64,000 nt of DNA from Acetobacteraceae bacterium (GCA_021732665.1 JAKFUL010000010.1:1-64000), one strand, 5' to 3'. Shown: positions 1-8,023, counted from the first letter of the stretch. The notes: generated by a model from the letters alone, not told the origin. Numbers and translations: made by a program.

Positions 1-1
1 C

Positions 2-70
2 ATGACACTGGAGACCATCAGCGCCATCAGCGATACTGCATCCGTCAGCCTGCCTGCTGTGGCCGTCTGA
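2..70 (+). CDS. Possible 3' end of a gene entering from the left (22 codons visible)
   Basis: An open frame runs from the window edge to a TGA at 68-70. It begins with an ATG at position 2, which may be internal. The visible peptide is short, rich in Ser, Ala and Val, and matches no family I recognise. It lies on the same strand as the Abi-type gene that starts 44 bases later. It may be the tail of another gene of the integrated element or a chance frame. Confidence 0.2.
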   Translation: MTLETISAISDTASVSLPAVAV

Positions 71-114
71 CACGGCGGCTCAACCCGCTGAGGTCATCGC
101 TCCTACACCACGCG

Positions 115-804
115 ATGGGACACGATCCGTTTGACGGCGGCGATGCAATCTATAAGGAACTCCGTCGCCACTTCGCACAGCGCGCCGATACGAAGGGAAA
201 GCTCCCCGATTTCGTGCGCCGATGCAGCGATCTTGCGCAGTTCTGGGGCTGGATCAAATACGAGAAGCCAAGCTACGCGGAGCGTCGGCAACTTATCTGG
301 GGCGCGTTCCGGCCGCTGATTGAACACCTCGAAGGGCTTGATCGCACGCCGGCCGTTGCGCCGATCACGGAAGCCCTCGAAGCCTTCGACCCGGACAACG
401 TGCACGCCGCGTGGCAAAAGGCACTTGATCGCCGCACCACCGATCCCGAAGGCGCCATCACGGCCGCGCGCACGTTGCTCGAAACCGTGTGCAAGCACGT
501 GCTGGACGACGCGGGCACAACATACCCGGACGACGCTGACCTTCCGAAGCTTTGGGGCATGGCATCGGAGCGATTGAACCTCGCGCCGAGCCAACATCAT
601 GAAGAGAGCTTCAAGGCAATCCTTGGAAGCTGCCAGCAGATCGTTAACCGGCTCGGCACGTTGCGGAACAAGATCAGTGATGCGCACGGACAGGGAAGGC
701 GCCCGGTGCGCCCGAAGCCCCGGCATGCGGAACTCGCGGTGAACCTCGCCGGCACGATGGCCGCATTCTTGGTCGCGACATGGAAGGAACGCGAGACGAA
801 ATGA
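115..804 (+). CDS. Abortive infection family protein with Abi_C C-terminal domain
   Basis: A 229-aa soluble protein. The C-terminal third carries the pattern typical of the abortive infection C-terminus family (Abi_C, PF14355): an RNKISDAHGQG segment at about residues 182-192, followed by a helical RHAELAVNLAGTMAAFLVATW stretch near 205-225. The N-terminal part is helical and charged with no motif I recognise. Known members are phage-defence or HEPN-like proteins; the RN...H spacing recalls the HEPN RNase RxxxxH motif, but that is inference. It is the only gene on the plus strand in the element and ends 5 bp from the convergent membrane-protein gene, a usual position for cargo. No good Shine-Dalgarno precedes the ATG, so the start is uncertain. 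Confidence 0.72.
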   Translation: MGHDPFDGGDAIYKELRRHFAQRADTKGKLPDFVRRCSDLAQFWGWIKYEKPSYAERRQLIWGAFRPLIEHLEGLDRTPAVAPITEALEAFDPDNVHAAWQKALDRRTTDPEGAITAARTLLETVCKHVLDDAGTTYPDDADLPKLWGMASERLNLAPSQHHEESFKAILGSCQQIVNRLGTLRNKISDAHGQGRRPVRPKPRHAELAVNLAGTMAAFLVATWKERETK

Positions 805-809
805 AGCCG

Positions 810-1481
810 CTACTTGCCTGACTTCGCGTTCGCCGCGTCGCGTCGCGCGGCGAGCCAAGCTTGCGGCTTACGCCACAGCGCGGCGATGGGGAGCAATGCC
901 GCATCCGCACGGAGGTGCGGTGCGAGGGCGGCTTCCAGCCGCTCGCGTGCGGCTTCCAGGCGCGGAGTGATCGCATCGTCCTTCCCGCCCGCCCAAATCG
1001 CCGCGCGCCACTCGCGCCGTTGGCGCGTGTCGTCGTCGGTCACGACAGGATGCGCCGCCGTGTCGATGCACATTTCCGCCGAAACCTGAATGTCGCGCAG
1101 CGCGTCCGCTATGGCTTCGAATGCCGCCGCCGCATCTGCCCCGAAGTGAAGCCGGCAGAGTAGTTGTAGCTTCCGCAGGGGCAGGAAGTTGTCGCGCTCG
1201 CGGCGCATGCGAACCAGCGTCAGCCGATACCGTTCCTCGGGAAGCTCCTTGGACGCATCGCCAGTCGCCGCCTTGCGCATCTCTTCAATCTCAGCGTTCC
1301 AGGCGGCCCGGTGCCGAATGGCTCGGATCGAATCGACGGCTTGCGAGAATGCCAGGAGGGCTTCTTCCGCGAGTTCGGTGCGGCGCTTTCCGATCAACTG
1401 AATGCGCCAGCCTACCAGGCCGATGAACAGCGTCACCAGGGCGCCAGTGAAGGATAGCAGCGCGGTAAGCCAAGTCGGCAT
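810..1481 (-). CDS. Membrane-anchored hypothetical protein of the element
   Basis: A 223-aa protein. The start at 1481 is preferred because GGAG lies 8 bases upstream; the longer frame to 1778 adds a Cys/His-rich stretch that does not look translated. Residues 3-25 form one hydrophobic segment (TALLSFTGALVTLFIGLVGW), followed by a basic stretch (KRR) and a long charged, mostly helical cytoplasmic part rich in Ala, Arg and Glu. This layout suggests a single-pass anchor with a helical domain inside. No family was recognised. It faces the Abi-type gene tail to tail with 5 bp between stops, so the two could be accessory cargo, but no functional link is shown. Confidence 0.6.
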   Translation of the reverse strand: MPTWLTALLSFTGALVTLFIGLVGWRIQLIGKRRTELAEEALLAFSQAVDSIRAIRHRAAWNAEIEEMRKAATGDASKELPEERYRLTLVRMRRERDNFLPLRKLQLLCRLHFGADAAAAFEAIADALRDIQVSAEMCIDTAAHPVVTDDDTRQRREWRAAIWAGGKDDAITPRLEAARERLEAALAPHLRADAALLPIAALWRKPQAWLAARRDAANAKSGK

Positions 1482-1791
1482 GTCCACTCCGATACGTGCA
1501 CGGAAGATGTAGCACGCGCCGGGGTGCCAGTCAGGCACGACGGCCGCGGGTTCTAACGGGGTGCCCGCGTGGTGCACATCGGCGACGCGGTGAAGTGGCA
1601 CCGCGCGTTGCCGGGCCAGAATATGCACCACGCGCACCGCTACAATTTTTGCGCGATGGCAGGGTGCGCACTCTGGCGTGGTGTCCACGGTGCACACTGA
1701 GACGCCACGGCACGTGTCATTTATGCGCGGGGGTAGTGTTGAAGAGTGGTGCGGGGTGTCCGCGGCCCCACCCCCCACCCTGTAGCGCGCG
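1482..1791. other. Gene-free stretch with a GTGGTGCAC inverted repeat
   Basis: This 310-bp stretch has no convincing gene. It contains an 11-bp perfect inverted repeat, CGCGTGGTGCA at 1566-1576 and TGCACCACGCG at 1624-1634, with related GCGTGGTG and GGTGCAC words near 1676-1696. It lies upstream of the membrane-protein gene and downstream of the capsid-cement-like gene, so it may hold the promoter and operator of the former. Confidence 0.35.
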
Positions 1792-2253
1792 TCAGACGTT
1801 CGCCAGCGCCAGCGCGCTCGGGTAGTTCACCACGTCATCGCGGTTGAGAAGCAGGGACGCGGCCAGTGCGCCGGCCGTGAAGGTGCCCGCCACGGTATAG
1901 ACCAGCTTGACGAAGCGCGGCCCTGCCACGTCGCCGAATAGCGGGCTTGGCAGGTTGATCGGAAAGACCAGACCGGGCGCGGCGTTCAACTGCGCCGCGG
2001 TGATGGCTGGCGTCTGCGCGCAGGTGATGTAAGCGCCTTCCCCGCCGCTCCCGTTGTCGGGCGCGCCCTGCAAGGCGATGGTGACGGACGTGCCGCCAGC
2101 GAAGGCGCGGTTGGACAGGACCAGCAACCGGATAGCCGTGCCGATGCTGGCGTCACGGTTCAACCCCAAATCGAGGATGTCCGTGCTGTCCCGAGTGGTG
2201 GTGATGGCGACGAAGCCGGGTCCATCGAAGGACACGCTGCGGTCAAGGATCAT
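1792..2253 (-). CDS. Bbp16-type phage capsid cement protein
   Basis: A 153-aa protein that starts MILDRSVSF and reads as the Bbp16 family of capsid decoration (cement) proteins. The N-terminal MILD, a central FAGGTSVTIALQ strand, and a LVYTVAGTFTAGALAASLLL strand near residues 118-137 are the family's recurring features. Members sit on the outside of T=7-type phage heads and stabilise the capsid lattice. It has no other complete head gene beside it: no portal, protease or major capsid protein is visible in this part of the element. The gene could be a prophage relic or a structural gene kept by a satellite. The product assignment rests on motif resemblance only. Confidence 0.68.
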   Translation of the reverse strand: MILDRSVSFDGPGFVAITTTRDSTDILDLGLNRDASIGTAIRLLVLSNRAFAGGTSVTIALQGAPDNGSGGEGAYITCAQTPAITAAQLNAAPGLVFPINLPSPLFGDVAGPRFVKLVYTVAGTFTAGALAASLLLNRDDVVNYPSALALANV

Positions 2254-2283
2254 TGGTTCATCTCCTACGGTGTGGGTTGACGT

Positions 2284-2634
2284 TCAACGGCCGCGCCGAC
2301 GCGCAGCCTTTTCGACTGCGGCGATGAAGCGTGCCGAGTTGTCCAGGCCGAGCTTCCGCACCTCTGCCGCAACGGCGGGGTGCTTCCGCGCCATGTCGCG
2401 CATGAGAGTGCGGGCGCGATTGAGCCGGGTGTCATACTCGCCCTTCCACTCTCGGCGGAGCGTGGTTTCCGCCGCTTCGTATGTCTCCGGCTGGTAGCTC
2501 GGGTGCGCAGCTTCGGCCGCGATCCGCGACGAAGGCACGAATGGCAGGCAGGCGACGTGCAATATCGGGATGTAGGTTCGAGGCCCGGCGCGTGGCTGGC
2601 GCCTCGCCCTCCCGCACGAACTCGGCGAAGCCAT
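2284..2634 (-). CDS. Phage scaffold-like C-terminal fragment, partly overlapping another ORF
   Basis: A 116-codon frame whose last 70 codons read as a plausible helical phage protein: YEAAETTLRREWKGEYDTRL, then a long Ala/Arg/Lys helix ending KAARRRGR. That organisation resembles the C-terminus of tailed-phage scaffold or head-maturation proteins, just upstream of the capsid-cement gene as in phage head operons. Its first 40 codons overlap the 2432-2953 frame and look like shadow sequence, so the true 5' end is unclear. I read the locus as a truncated scaffold gene joined to unrelated sequence around 2500, by deletion or frameshift. Confidence 0.4.
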   Translation of the reverse strand: MASPSSCGRARRQPRAGPRTYIPILHVACLPFVPSSRIAAEAAHPSYQPETYEAAETTLRREWKGEYDTRLNRARTLMRDMARKHPAVAAEVRKLGLDNSARFIAAVEKAARRRGR

Positions 2635-2953
2635 TGCCAGCCCGCCACCCTAGCGCGCGCAGCGTCGCGGCGATGGTGCCGGATTGGGATGGCAGCAATC
2701 GAAGGCCGGGCACCTCGCGGAGAACCTGGCACACCGTCACCGCGGCGCCGGGCGGCAGGCTGTCCAGGTAGCGGGCCACGGCCGCTTCCCTGGCAACCAC
2801 ATGGCGGCACCTCCCGCGCGGCCCGCGTTCGGGCAGCAACAAAGAGCGCCGCCGGGGCAGCGCCGGGCCAAACAACAGCGAGGGCCGGTCGCCGCGGGGC
2901 AACGAAGCCGCCGGGGTTCGGGCCACTAGGGGTTGTGGGTGCAAGAGGCTCAT
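2432..2953 (-). CDS. Winged-helix-like protein of the element (173 aa), possibly disrupted at its 3' end
   Basis: The middle of this frame (about residues 50-130) looks genuinely coding. It has REAAVARYLDSLPPGAAVTV, then a helix-turn-helix-like VLREVPGLRLLPSQSGTIAA followed by LRALGWR, resembling the winged-helix tail seen in phage-associated primase or VapE-type proteins. The first 45 residues and the last 20 (DIRSGGNHAPPRVEGRV) are compositionally poor, and the 3' end is out of frame with the scaffold-like ORF that overlaps it. A fusion or frameshift between two decayed genes near 2500 would explain both. It may once have been the C-terminal part of a replication protein. Confidence 0.4.
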   Translation of the reverse strand: MSLLHPQPLVARTPAASLPRGDRPSLLFGPALPRRRSLLLPERGPRGRCRHVVAREAAVARYLDSLPPGAAVTVCQVLREVPGLRLLPSQSGTIAATLRALGWRAGNGFAEFVREGEAPATRRASNLHPDIARRLPAIRAFVADRGRSCAPELPAGDIRSGGNHAPPRVEGRV

Positions 2954-3193
2954 GAAGCGAAATATGGGAATATTCTGGCGCTAATGGCAAGCCAGAAACG
3001 CGGCGCCAAGAAGCATTATTCAAGAAAAAACAGGTAAAACCGACAACAAGACCTAATAGTGTTCAATGCTGTATAACGATGTGTATTCTCCGCGCCCGTC
3101 AATTTTGTTCACTATGCAATTCATATCCATTCCAAGAATTTTCGTTGCGCCGTTCTGCGCCTTTATCGCTTTGCCATTCTGCCGAACCGGCCT

Positions 3194-3244
3194 GTGAGCA
3201 CTGTGAGTGAGTGTGAGCATGGTGTGAGCACTCACAGTGCTCAC
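3194..3244. repeat. 16-bp perfect inverted repeat (GTGAGCACTGTGAGTG)
   Basis: The left arm at 3194-3209 and the right arm at 3229-3244 are exact reverse complements separated by 19 bases. The loop itself repeats the GTGTGAGCA word twice, so the whole block is a set of heptamer-like iterons. Confidence 0.85.
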
Positions 3245-3259
3245 CGGGAGCGCGGTGTG

Positions 3260-3296
3260 GTGAGTGTGAGCAAACCCTTGGGTTGCTCACACTCAC
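3260..3296. repeat. 14-bp perfect inverted repeat with extended CCC/GGG stem
   Basis: GTGAGTGTGAGCAA at 3260-3273 is the reverse complement of TTGCTCACACTCAC at 3283-3296. Inside it CCC and GGG can extend the stem around a single bulged A, leaving a two-base loop. The arms share the GTGAGCA core with the neighbouring 3194-3244 repeat. Confidence 0.85.
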
Positions 3297-3420
3297 ACAC
3301 GCCCGCACCGCCTCTGGCGCACAACATATGGACGAGGTTCCAAGCGTCTCGGGTTGAGACAGGGCGCCAAGCCCAATGCGTGCATGGCGGATGCGAGCAA
3401 TCCGAGCGATGCGCGTGCCG

Positions 3421-3446
3421 TGGTGGTGGTGGTGGTGGTGGTGGTG
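3421..3446 (+). repeat. TGG trinucleotide microsatellite, about 8.7 copies
   Basis: A pure run of TGG units directly downstream (in the minus-strand sense) of the primase-helicase stop codon at 3496. It is outside any accepted gene. Such runs can vary in length by slippage. Confidence 0.9.
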
Positions 3447-3495
3447 TGCCCACCGGCATGGCGCACACGCGCCACACCAAGGCCGCGTCCGCTCC

Positions 3496-5514
3496 CTATG
3501 CCGTCGCCAGTTCGACAGCGGCCACGGCGGGAGCGGTTCCGTTCTGCGGCAGGCTCACCGGGCCGAACTGCGCGCGTCCAGCAAGACGCGCGGCGCCTTC
3601 CTCGAAACCTCGCCCAAGATACGCGACGCACCCGTGCTCAATGCGGATGCGGACCTTCTTGTGCAATCCGTCACGTGCTTGGTTGAACATCCTGCGGCGA
3701 TCCGGCACCCGCTTCGCGCTGGACAAGACGCCAAGCTCTATACAGCGGTCTTCCCATTCGCCGATTGGCACGGGTGGTGGCGGCGCGAATGGTGCTGCGT
3801 TCGCCGGCTTCCGTTCCAGCGCCATCCCCGCAAGGATCGCTTCGGCCCGGCCTTCCGCGGCAGTCAGCTTCGCGGCCCGATCCTCGCGCACCTCCGCCGC
3901 CGTGCGTTCCAGGCACACGGGCGCGGTGATCGGGTCGCCATCCTGATCCGTGCCGCGCGCTGCGCTGTCTATGCGGAATGCCAGGTCCAGGGTGCACGGG
4001 CCGTTGCGGTTCTTCTTCAACTCGCCGCGGATCACGCCCTCTGCCGTCGCGTCCGGCTCAACGATCATGCTCACGTCCAGGTCGCCATTGAGCACGCTAT
4101 GGCCGCGGGGTGTGTCGCCGCTCTTGGGCGAGTGGTGAACCAGGATGACGGCGGGACCAAGTTGCCGCACCGCGCGCATGGCATGGACCACCTTCGACAT
4201 GCCTTCGCTGCTGTTTTCGTCTAAGCCGGAGATGGACGCGGCCAGCGTGTCCACCACGACAAGCGACGGCCGATGCTCTTCCACAAGTTGCAACAGCCGC
4301 GCGAGGTCTGGCGCGACCGCATCGCCACCCGTGACCAGCGCCGAGACACCCGCAACCAGATGGAAGCCCGGCGCTGCGCCGTGGCTCTCGCGCAGCGCGG
4401 CAACGCGCTCCCGCATGCCGGCTTCGTCTTCGGCGCACACGTAGAACACCGCGCCCTTCGTGGTTCGCTGGCGGAACACGTGCCTCCCCTGTGCGACGGC
4501 ATAGGCGAGGTGCGGCGCCAGAACCGACTTGCCCGCGCCGGGCTGGCCGAAGATGCAGCCGAGTTGCCCCGGCGCGATCATGTTCTTGATGACGTAGCCG
4601 CGCGGCGCCGTGGATGCGCATTCGTCCATCGTCAGAAGCCGAAGACCGGATCGCGCCGCCTGCGATGTCTGGACTTCCTGCGGCGACGGCGGCGGCTCAA
4701 GGTTCACCGTGCCAAACAGCATCTCAGGATGCTTTGCCCCGGCTGCGTTCTGCGCGTAGGCGTAGGCGTTCGCGATCCTGCCCCGAAGATCGTCGCCGAT
4801 GACAGGCGGCGCGCACCGCGCACCCCACGGCGCCATGATCGTGTTGCACAAGGCTTCGCTGATACCGTGATCGCGCACGGCGCACGCCAGCTTATAGGCC
4901 GCTTCGGATTGCTCGCCCTGCATCGCGGCCGGAGCGCACGCAACGCGCTCAACAGCGGCTTGGACGGCCGCTGGTGTGTCCAGGTCCGCGAGCGGCACGG
5001 CGGCATTCTCGGCGCGCACACCGGGCGGTTGGCAGCGGGCGACGATGTGTTGCGGCGCGCGCTGCATCGGCACGTCGTGCACCACCTCATACGGCACACC
5101 ATCAATCACGCTGCCAGGCGCGATGACGTAGCTATTGTGTGACCGGATATCCAAGCCCTCGCCGAGCGCGCCGGCAGAAAGCGCCACGTCCGCGCCCCAA
5201 TAGTAGAGATGCAGGCCGCCCGATGGCGTGCGCACTGTGAGCGTTTCGGGACCGCCGCCGAGTGCTTCCCAAGACGCAGGCCCGGCACGCCCTTTCTTCA
5301 CGTCGATATCGACGATCAGCAAGCCGGTTGCACACACACCAATGTTTTGGTCAGTGCCTTCCCACCACGCTTTGATCTTCTCCGGTTCCGTGGTGGCGTG
5401 CTCCGGCCACCCCACCCAATCCGACGACGGGACGCGGCCATTCGGCGGCAAAGGGAAAACTCGGAACCCGCGTTCCGCCCATTCCAGGGCAGCCGCCATC
5501 TTGTCGTTGTGCAT
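3496..5514 (-). CDS. Bifunctional DNA primase/polymerase with RepA-like AAA helicase domain
   Basis: A 672-aa replication protein of the kind found in satellites, prophages and integrative plasmids. The start at 5514 is chosen for its AAGGG ribosome-binding site; an upstream in-frame ATG at 5568 lacks one. Residues 1-190 form a prim-pol domain: an FRVFPL entry strand, the LIVDIDV metal-binding DxD near residue 68, and TPSGGLHLYY with the catalytic His. Residues about 300-500 form an AAA_25/RepA-type ATPase with Walker A GQPGAGKS (Lys329), Walker B LVVVDTLA and the VILVHHSPK sensor segment. The C-terminus is a small basic, wHTH-like region. It should prime and unwind the element's own DNA. It lies downstream of the AlpA-like gene on the same strand. 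Confidence 0.85.
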   Translation of the reverse strand: MHNDKMAAALEWAERGFRVFPLPPNGRVPSSDWVGWPEHATTEPEKIKAWWEGTDQNIGVCATGLLIVDIDVKKGRAGPASWEALGGGPETLTVRTPSGGLHLYYWGADVALSAGALGEGLDIRSHNSYVIAPGSVIDGVPYEVVHDVPMQRAPQHIVARCQPPGVRAENAAVPLADLDTPAAVQAAVERVACAPAAMQGEQSEAAYKLACAVRDHGISEALCNTIMAPWGARCAPPVIGDDLRGRIANAYAYAQNAAGAKHPEMLFGTVNLEPPPSPQEVQTSQAARSGLRLLTMDECASTAPRGYVIKNMIAPGQLGCIFGQPGAGKSVLAPHLAYAVAQGRHVFRQRTTKGAVFYVCAEDEAGMRERVAALRESHGAAPGFHLVAGVSALVTGGDAVAPDLARLLQLVEEHRPSLVVVDTLAASISGLDENSSEGMSKVVHAMRAVRQLGPAVILVHHSPKSGDTPRGHSVLNGDLDVSMIVEPDATAEGVIRGELKKNRNGPCTLDLAFRIDSAARGTDQDGDPITAPVCLERTAAEVREDRAAKLTAAEGRAEAILAGMALERKPANAAPFAPPPPVPIGEWEDRCIELGVLSSAKRVPDRRRMFNQARDGLHKKVRIRIEHGCVAYLGRGFEEGAARLAGRAQFGPVSLPQNGTAPAVAAVELATA

Positions 5515-5639
5515 CACCGTGCCCTTGTGGATAGGCCAGCATCCGCCGTCGCGGCGTCGGCTATGCACGCTGCATCTCGGGTTCCGGGTTCGAGACTGCG
5601 CGCGCCGCCGGCTGGCTGCGATGGCGAGGCGGCGGATTG

Positions 5640-5948
5640 CTACGCGGCGCGGCTGGCGCGCTTCGGCTTGTCGCCGAGCGTGCGAGCGTGCGTGTCGGGG
5701 AGGTTGCGCTTCACCTCAAGTGACGGCTGCGAAGACAACCAGTTCCACGCATGCTCGGCGTCCAGCAGCACACGCGAGCCGATCTTCACCAAGCGGAGAT
5801 GGCCGCGCGCCGCGTAGTTGTAGAGGCTGGCCCGGCACAGGTTCGTGACGGGGCATCGCTCCGCGTTCTTCGGCAACGGCAGGAACCGGCCGACATAGGG
5901 GTTCGCCAGCGTCAGCTTCGGCATGGGCGGATTGGGCGGGTTCGGCAT
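5640..5948 (-). CDS. AlpA-like helix-turn-helix DNA-binding protein (excisionase or regulator)
   Basis: A 102-aa protein. The start at 5948 has AGGAG nine bases upstream. After a Pro/Asn-rich N-terminus (PNPPNPPMPK), residues about 30-75 carry a compact MerR/AlpA-like fold: LCRASLYNYAARGHLRLVKI then GSRVLLDAEHAWNWL, in which the first helix pair binds DNA and the RLVKIGSRVLL hairpin forms the wing. Such proteins act as recombination directionality factors or as activators of the integrase in P4-like elements. It is the first gene inside the integrase and precedes the primase-helicase by 125 bp on the same strand, so all three could be co-transcribed. Confidence 0.72.
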   Translation of the reverse strand: MPNPPNPPMPKLTLANPYVGRFLPLPKNAERCPVTNLCRASLYNYAARGHLRLVKIGSRVLLDAEHAWNWLSSQPSLEVKRNLPDTHARTLGDKPKRASRAA

Positions 5949-6248
5949 TGGTGCGTCTCCTGTCTCGGCTTGCGGGTGGTTATCTCCCGCTCTGCGCTGA
6001 TAGACAGAAAAACCTCGCCTACACTTGCGGTTCAACTACTCGTTTTGATTGGTTACGCGCAACGGAAATATTAGCCTCTTTTGTAGCCTACCCAAGTTGT
6101 TCAAATACAAGAAACCGCAGCGACCATGCAACACATCGCGTGGCCATTATCACGAATTGTTTCAAATCCAATAGCCTTCTTTATAGCTCTGCTGACGCGC
6201 CTGCGAGCGCGCCAGTTCGCCGCGCCGCGCGCGAGTGCGCCACCTCGA
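5949..6248. other. AT-rich intergenic region between AlpA-like gene and integrase
   Basis: About 300 bp with no gene and lower GC than the flanks, especially 6040-6190. It lies just upstream of the AlpA-like gene and downstream of the integrase, so it most likely carries the promoter of the AlpA/primase unit. I see no clear palindrome or terminator. Confidence 0.4.
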
Positions 6249-7655
6249 TTACGGGCGCGCCGCAGCCTCGCCCGCGTCGGCATGCAAGCGATGCACCGCG
6301 GCCGGTTCCTTGGTGCAGTAGGCCGTCCAATCCGCCATCAACGCCCGGCGCTTCTCGAAGAGGTCGCCGCGCGCGTAGGCTGCTTCCGTCTTGTCGGCGA
6401 CCACGTGCGCAAGCGCCATCTCTGCGACGTGCACGGGATGCGAGGTCGCCTCGCCGGCATAGTCCCGGAAGCTGCTGCGCGCCGTGCCGTGCGCTGTCAC
6501 CACCTCGCCCTTCGCGTCGCGCCAATCCATCTTCCGCAGAACGGCCGTGAGGGACATGTCAGACAGCGGCGTGCCCTTCCGCATGCCCTCGAAGATCAGC
6601 GCGTCAGGCTCGGGCTTGCCGTCCTTCGGCGTCATTGCGCGCAGCAATGCGACTGCGGCCGGTGCCAGCGGCACGCGGTGTTCGCGCTTCCCTTTCATGC
6701 GCGCGGCCGGGATCGTCCACACGGCCGCGTCAAGGTCCACCTCCCGCCACGTGGCAAGGCGCACCTCGCTACTGCGCGACGCGCAGAGAATGGCGAACTC
6801 CAAGGCGCGTGCGGACGTGCCTTCGCGCTTGCGCAGCGCCGCCATGAACTCGGGCAGTTTTCGCCAGTCAACGGCGGCGTGATGCTCAACCTTCTTCACC
6901 TCGCCGCGCGCCTTCAACGTCAGGGCGAGGTGTCCCTTCCATCGGGCCGGGTTCGGACCCTCGCGCCACTTGTGCACCGTGGCGTAGTCCAACACGGCTT
7001 CAATGCGACCGCGCAGCCGGCTCGCGGTTTCCGCCTTACTGGCCCAAATCGGGCGCAGCGCGGCCAGCACGTGCGACGTGTCCACATCGGCAACCGACAC
7101 TTCGCCGAAGTGCGGGGTGGCGTAGGTGGTGAGCGTCATGCGCCATTGGGCAAGGTGCTTCTCGTTCGCACCGGCGCGGCCGTCCACCTTGTTTGCAAGG
7201 AACTCTTCGGCGGCTTGCTTGAAGGTGACGGCGCGCAGCTTCGCGCGCTCGGCTTCGGCCGCCTTCGCCTTCTCCCGCGCGTCGCGATCCTCCAAGGGGT
7301 CTATGCCTTCGCGGACCAGGCGAAGCAGGGAAGCCGCCTTCTCGCGGGCTTCGGCGAGGGACAGCGGCGCGCCCGACACGGAACCGGGAGCCGAGCCTAG
7401 ACCCATCTCGCGGAGCTTCTTCCCTGGCATCGTGTATCGGAACAGCCAGAACTTCACCAAGGGCGGCGCTTTCGCGGCACGGCCGCCAGCCGGCTGCGGC
7501 TCGCCCTCGCCGGATGCGTCATCGTCTCGCACCACGGCGGGGCGCACCAAAAGGTAGAGGTTGGCACCCGCGCCATACCGCTTCGGCTTGCCTCCCGGTC
7601 CCGGCTTGGCGTTCTGGACGGCAACCGCCGTCAGTCCCTTGGCGATCCGCGGCAT
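6249..7655 (-). CDS. Tyrosine site-specific integrase (P4 type, DUF4102 arm domain)
   Basis: A 468-aa tyrosine recombinase. Residues 1-115 match the DUF4102 arm-binding domain: start MPRIAKGLTA, the YLLVRP strand, KFWLFRYTMPGKKLREMGLG, and a SLAEAREKA helix. Residues 135-245 form the SAM-like core-binding domain. The catalytic domain shows CASRSSEVRLATW with the first Arg (about 295), HRVPLAP, the box II HGTARSSFRDYAGE (about 385), EMALAHVV, and AAYARGDL with the nucleophilic Tyr near 426. In box II the His and Arg are four apart (H-G-T-A-R) rather than the usual HxxR, a point worth checking. It sits 238 bp from the 3' end of tRNA-Ser and is oriented away from it, the normal layout for a tRNA-integrating element. 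Confidence 0.93.
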   Translation of the reverse strand: MPRIAKGLTAVAVQNAKPGPGGKPKRYGAGANLYLLVRPAVVRDDDASGEGEPQPAGGRAAKAPPLVKFWLFRYTMPGKKLREMGLGSAPGSVSGAPLSLAEAREKAASLLRLVREGIDPLEDRDAREKAKAAEAERAKLRAVTFKQAAEEFLANKVDGRAGANEKHLAQWRMTLTTYATPHFGEVSVADVDTSHVLAALRPIWASKAETASRLRGRIEAVLDYATVHKWREGPNPARWKGHLALTLKARGEVKKVEHHAAVDWRKLPEFMAALRKREGTSARALEFAILCASRSSEVRLATWREVDLDAAVWTIPAARMKGKREHRVPLAPAAVALLRAMTPKDGKPEPDALIFEGMRKGTPLSDMSLTAVLRKMDWRDAKGEVVTAHGTARSSFRDYAGEATSHPVHVAEMALAHVVADKTEAAYARGDLFEKRRALMADWTAYCTKEPAAVHRLHADAGEAAARP

Positions 7656-7983
<328 letters not shown>

Positions 7984-8023
7984 GGTCGCCCCATGCTTTA
8001 GCCAAGCCGCGCGCACAGCGCAA

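Larger units (their letters stand above)
2954..3495. other. AT-richer control region with inverted repeats and a TGG microsatellite (candidate replication or regulatory region)
   Basis: This 542-bp gap lies between the primase-helicase stop and the winged-helix-like ORF, both on the minus strand. Positions 2960-3190 are clearly AT-richer than the surroundings. Positions 3190-3300 hold reiterated GTGAGCA/TGTGAGTG words arranged as two strong hairpins, and 3421-3446 is a pure TGG repeat. A small 63-codon minus frame at 3053-3244 was not accepted as a gene. Repeats beside a primase-helicase suggest a replication origin or a repressor-binding region; this is inference. Confidence 0.45.

Noticed and set aside
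3053-3244. 63-codon minus-strand frame in the control region
   Set aside because: Its 5' part is made of the GTGAGCA repeats; no ribosome-binding site or known motif.
1-7650. Second att site for the tRNA-Ser element
   Set aside because: No repeat of the tRNA 3' end was found inside the window; the left boundary must lie outside.
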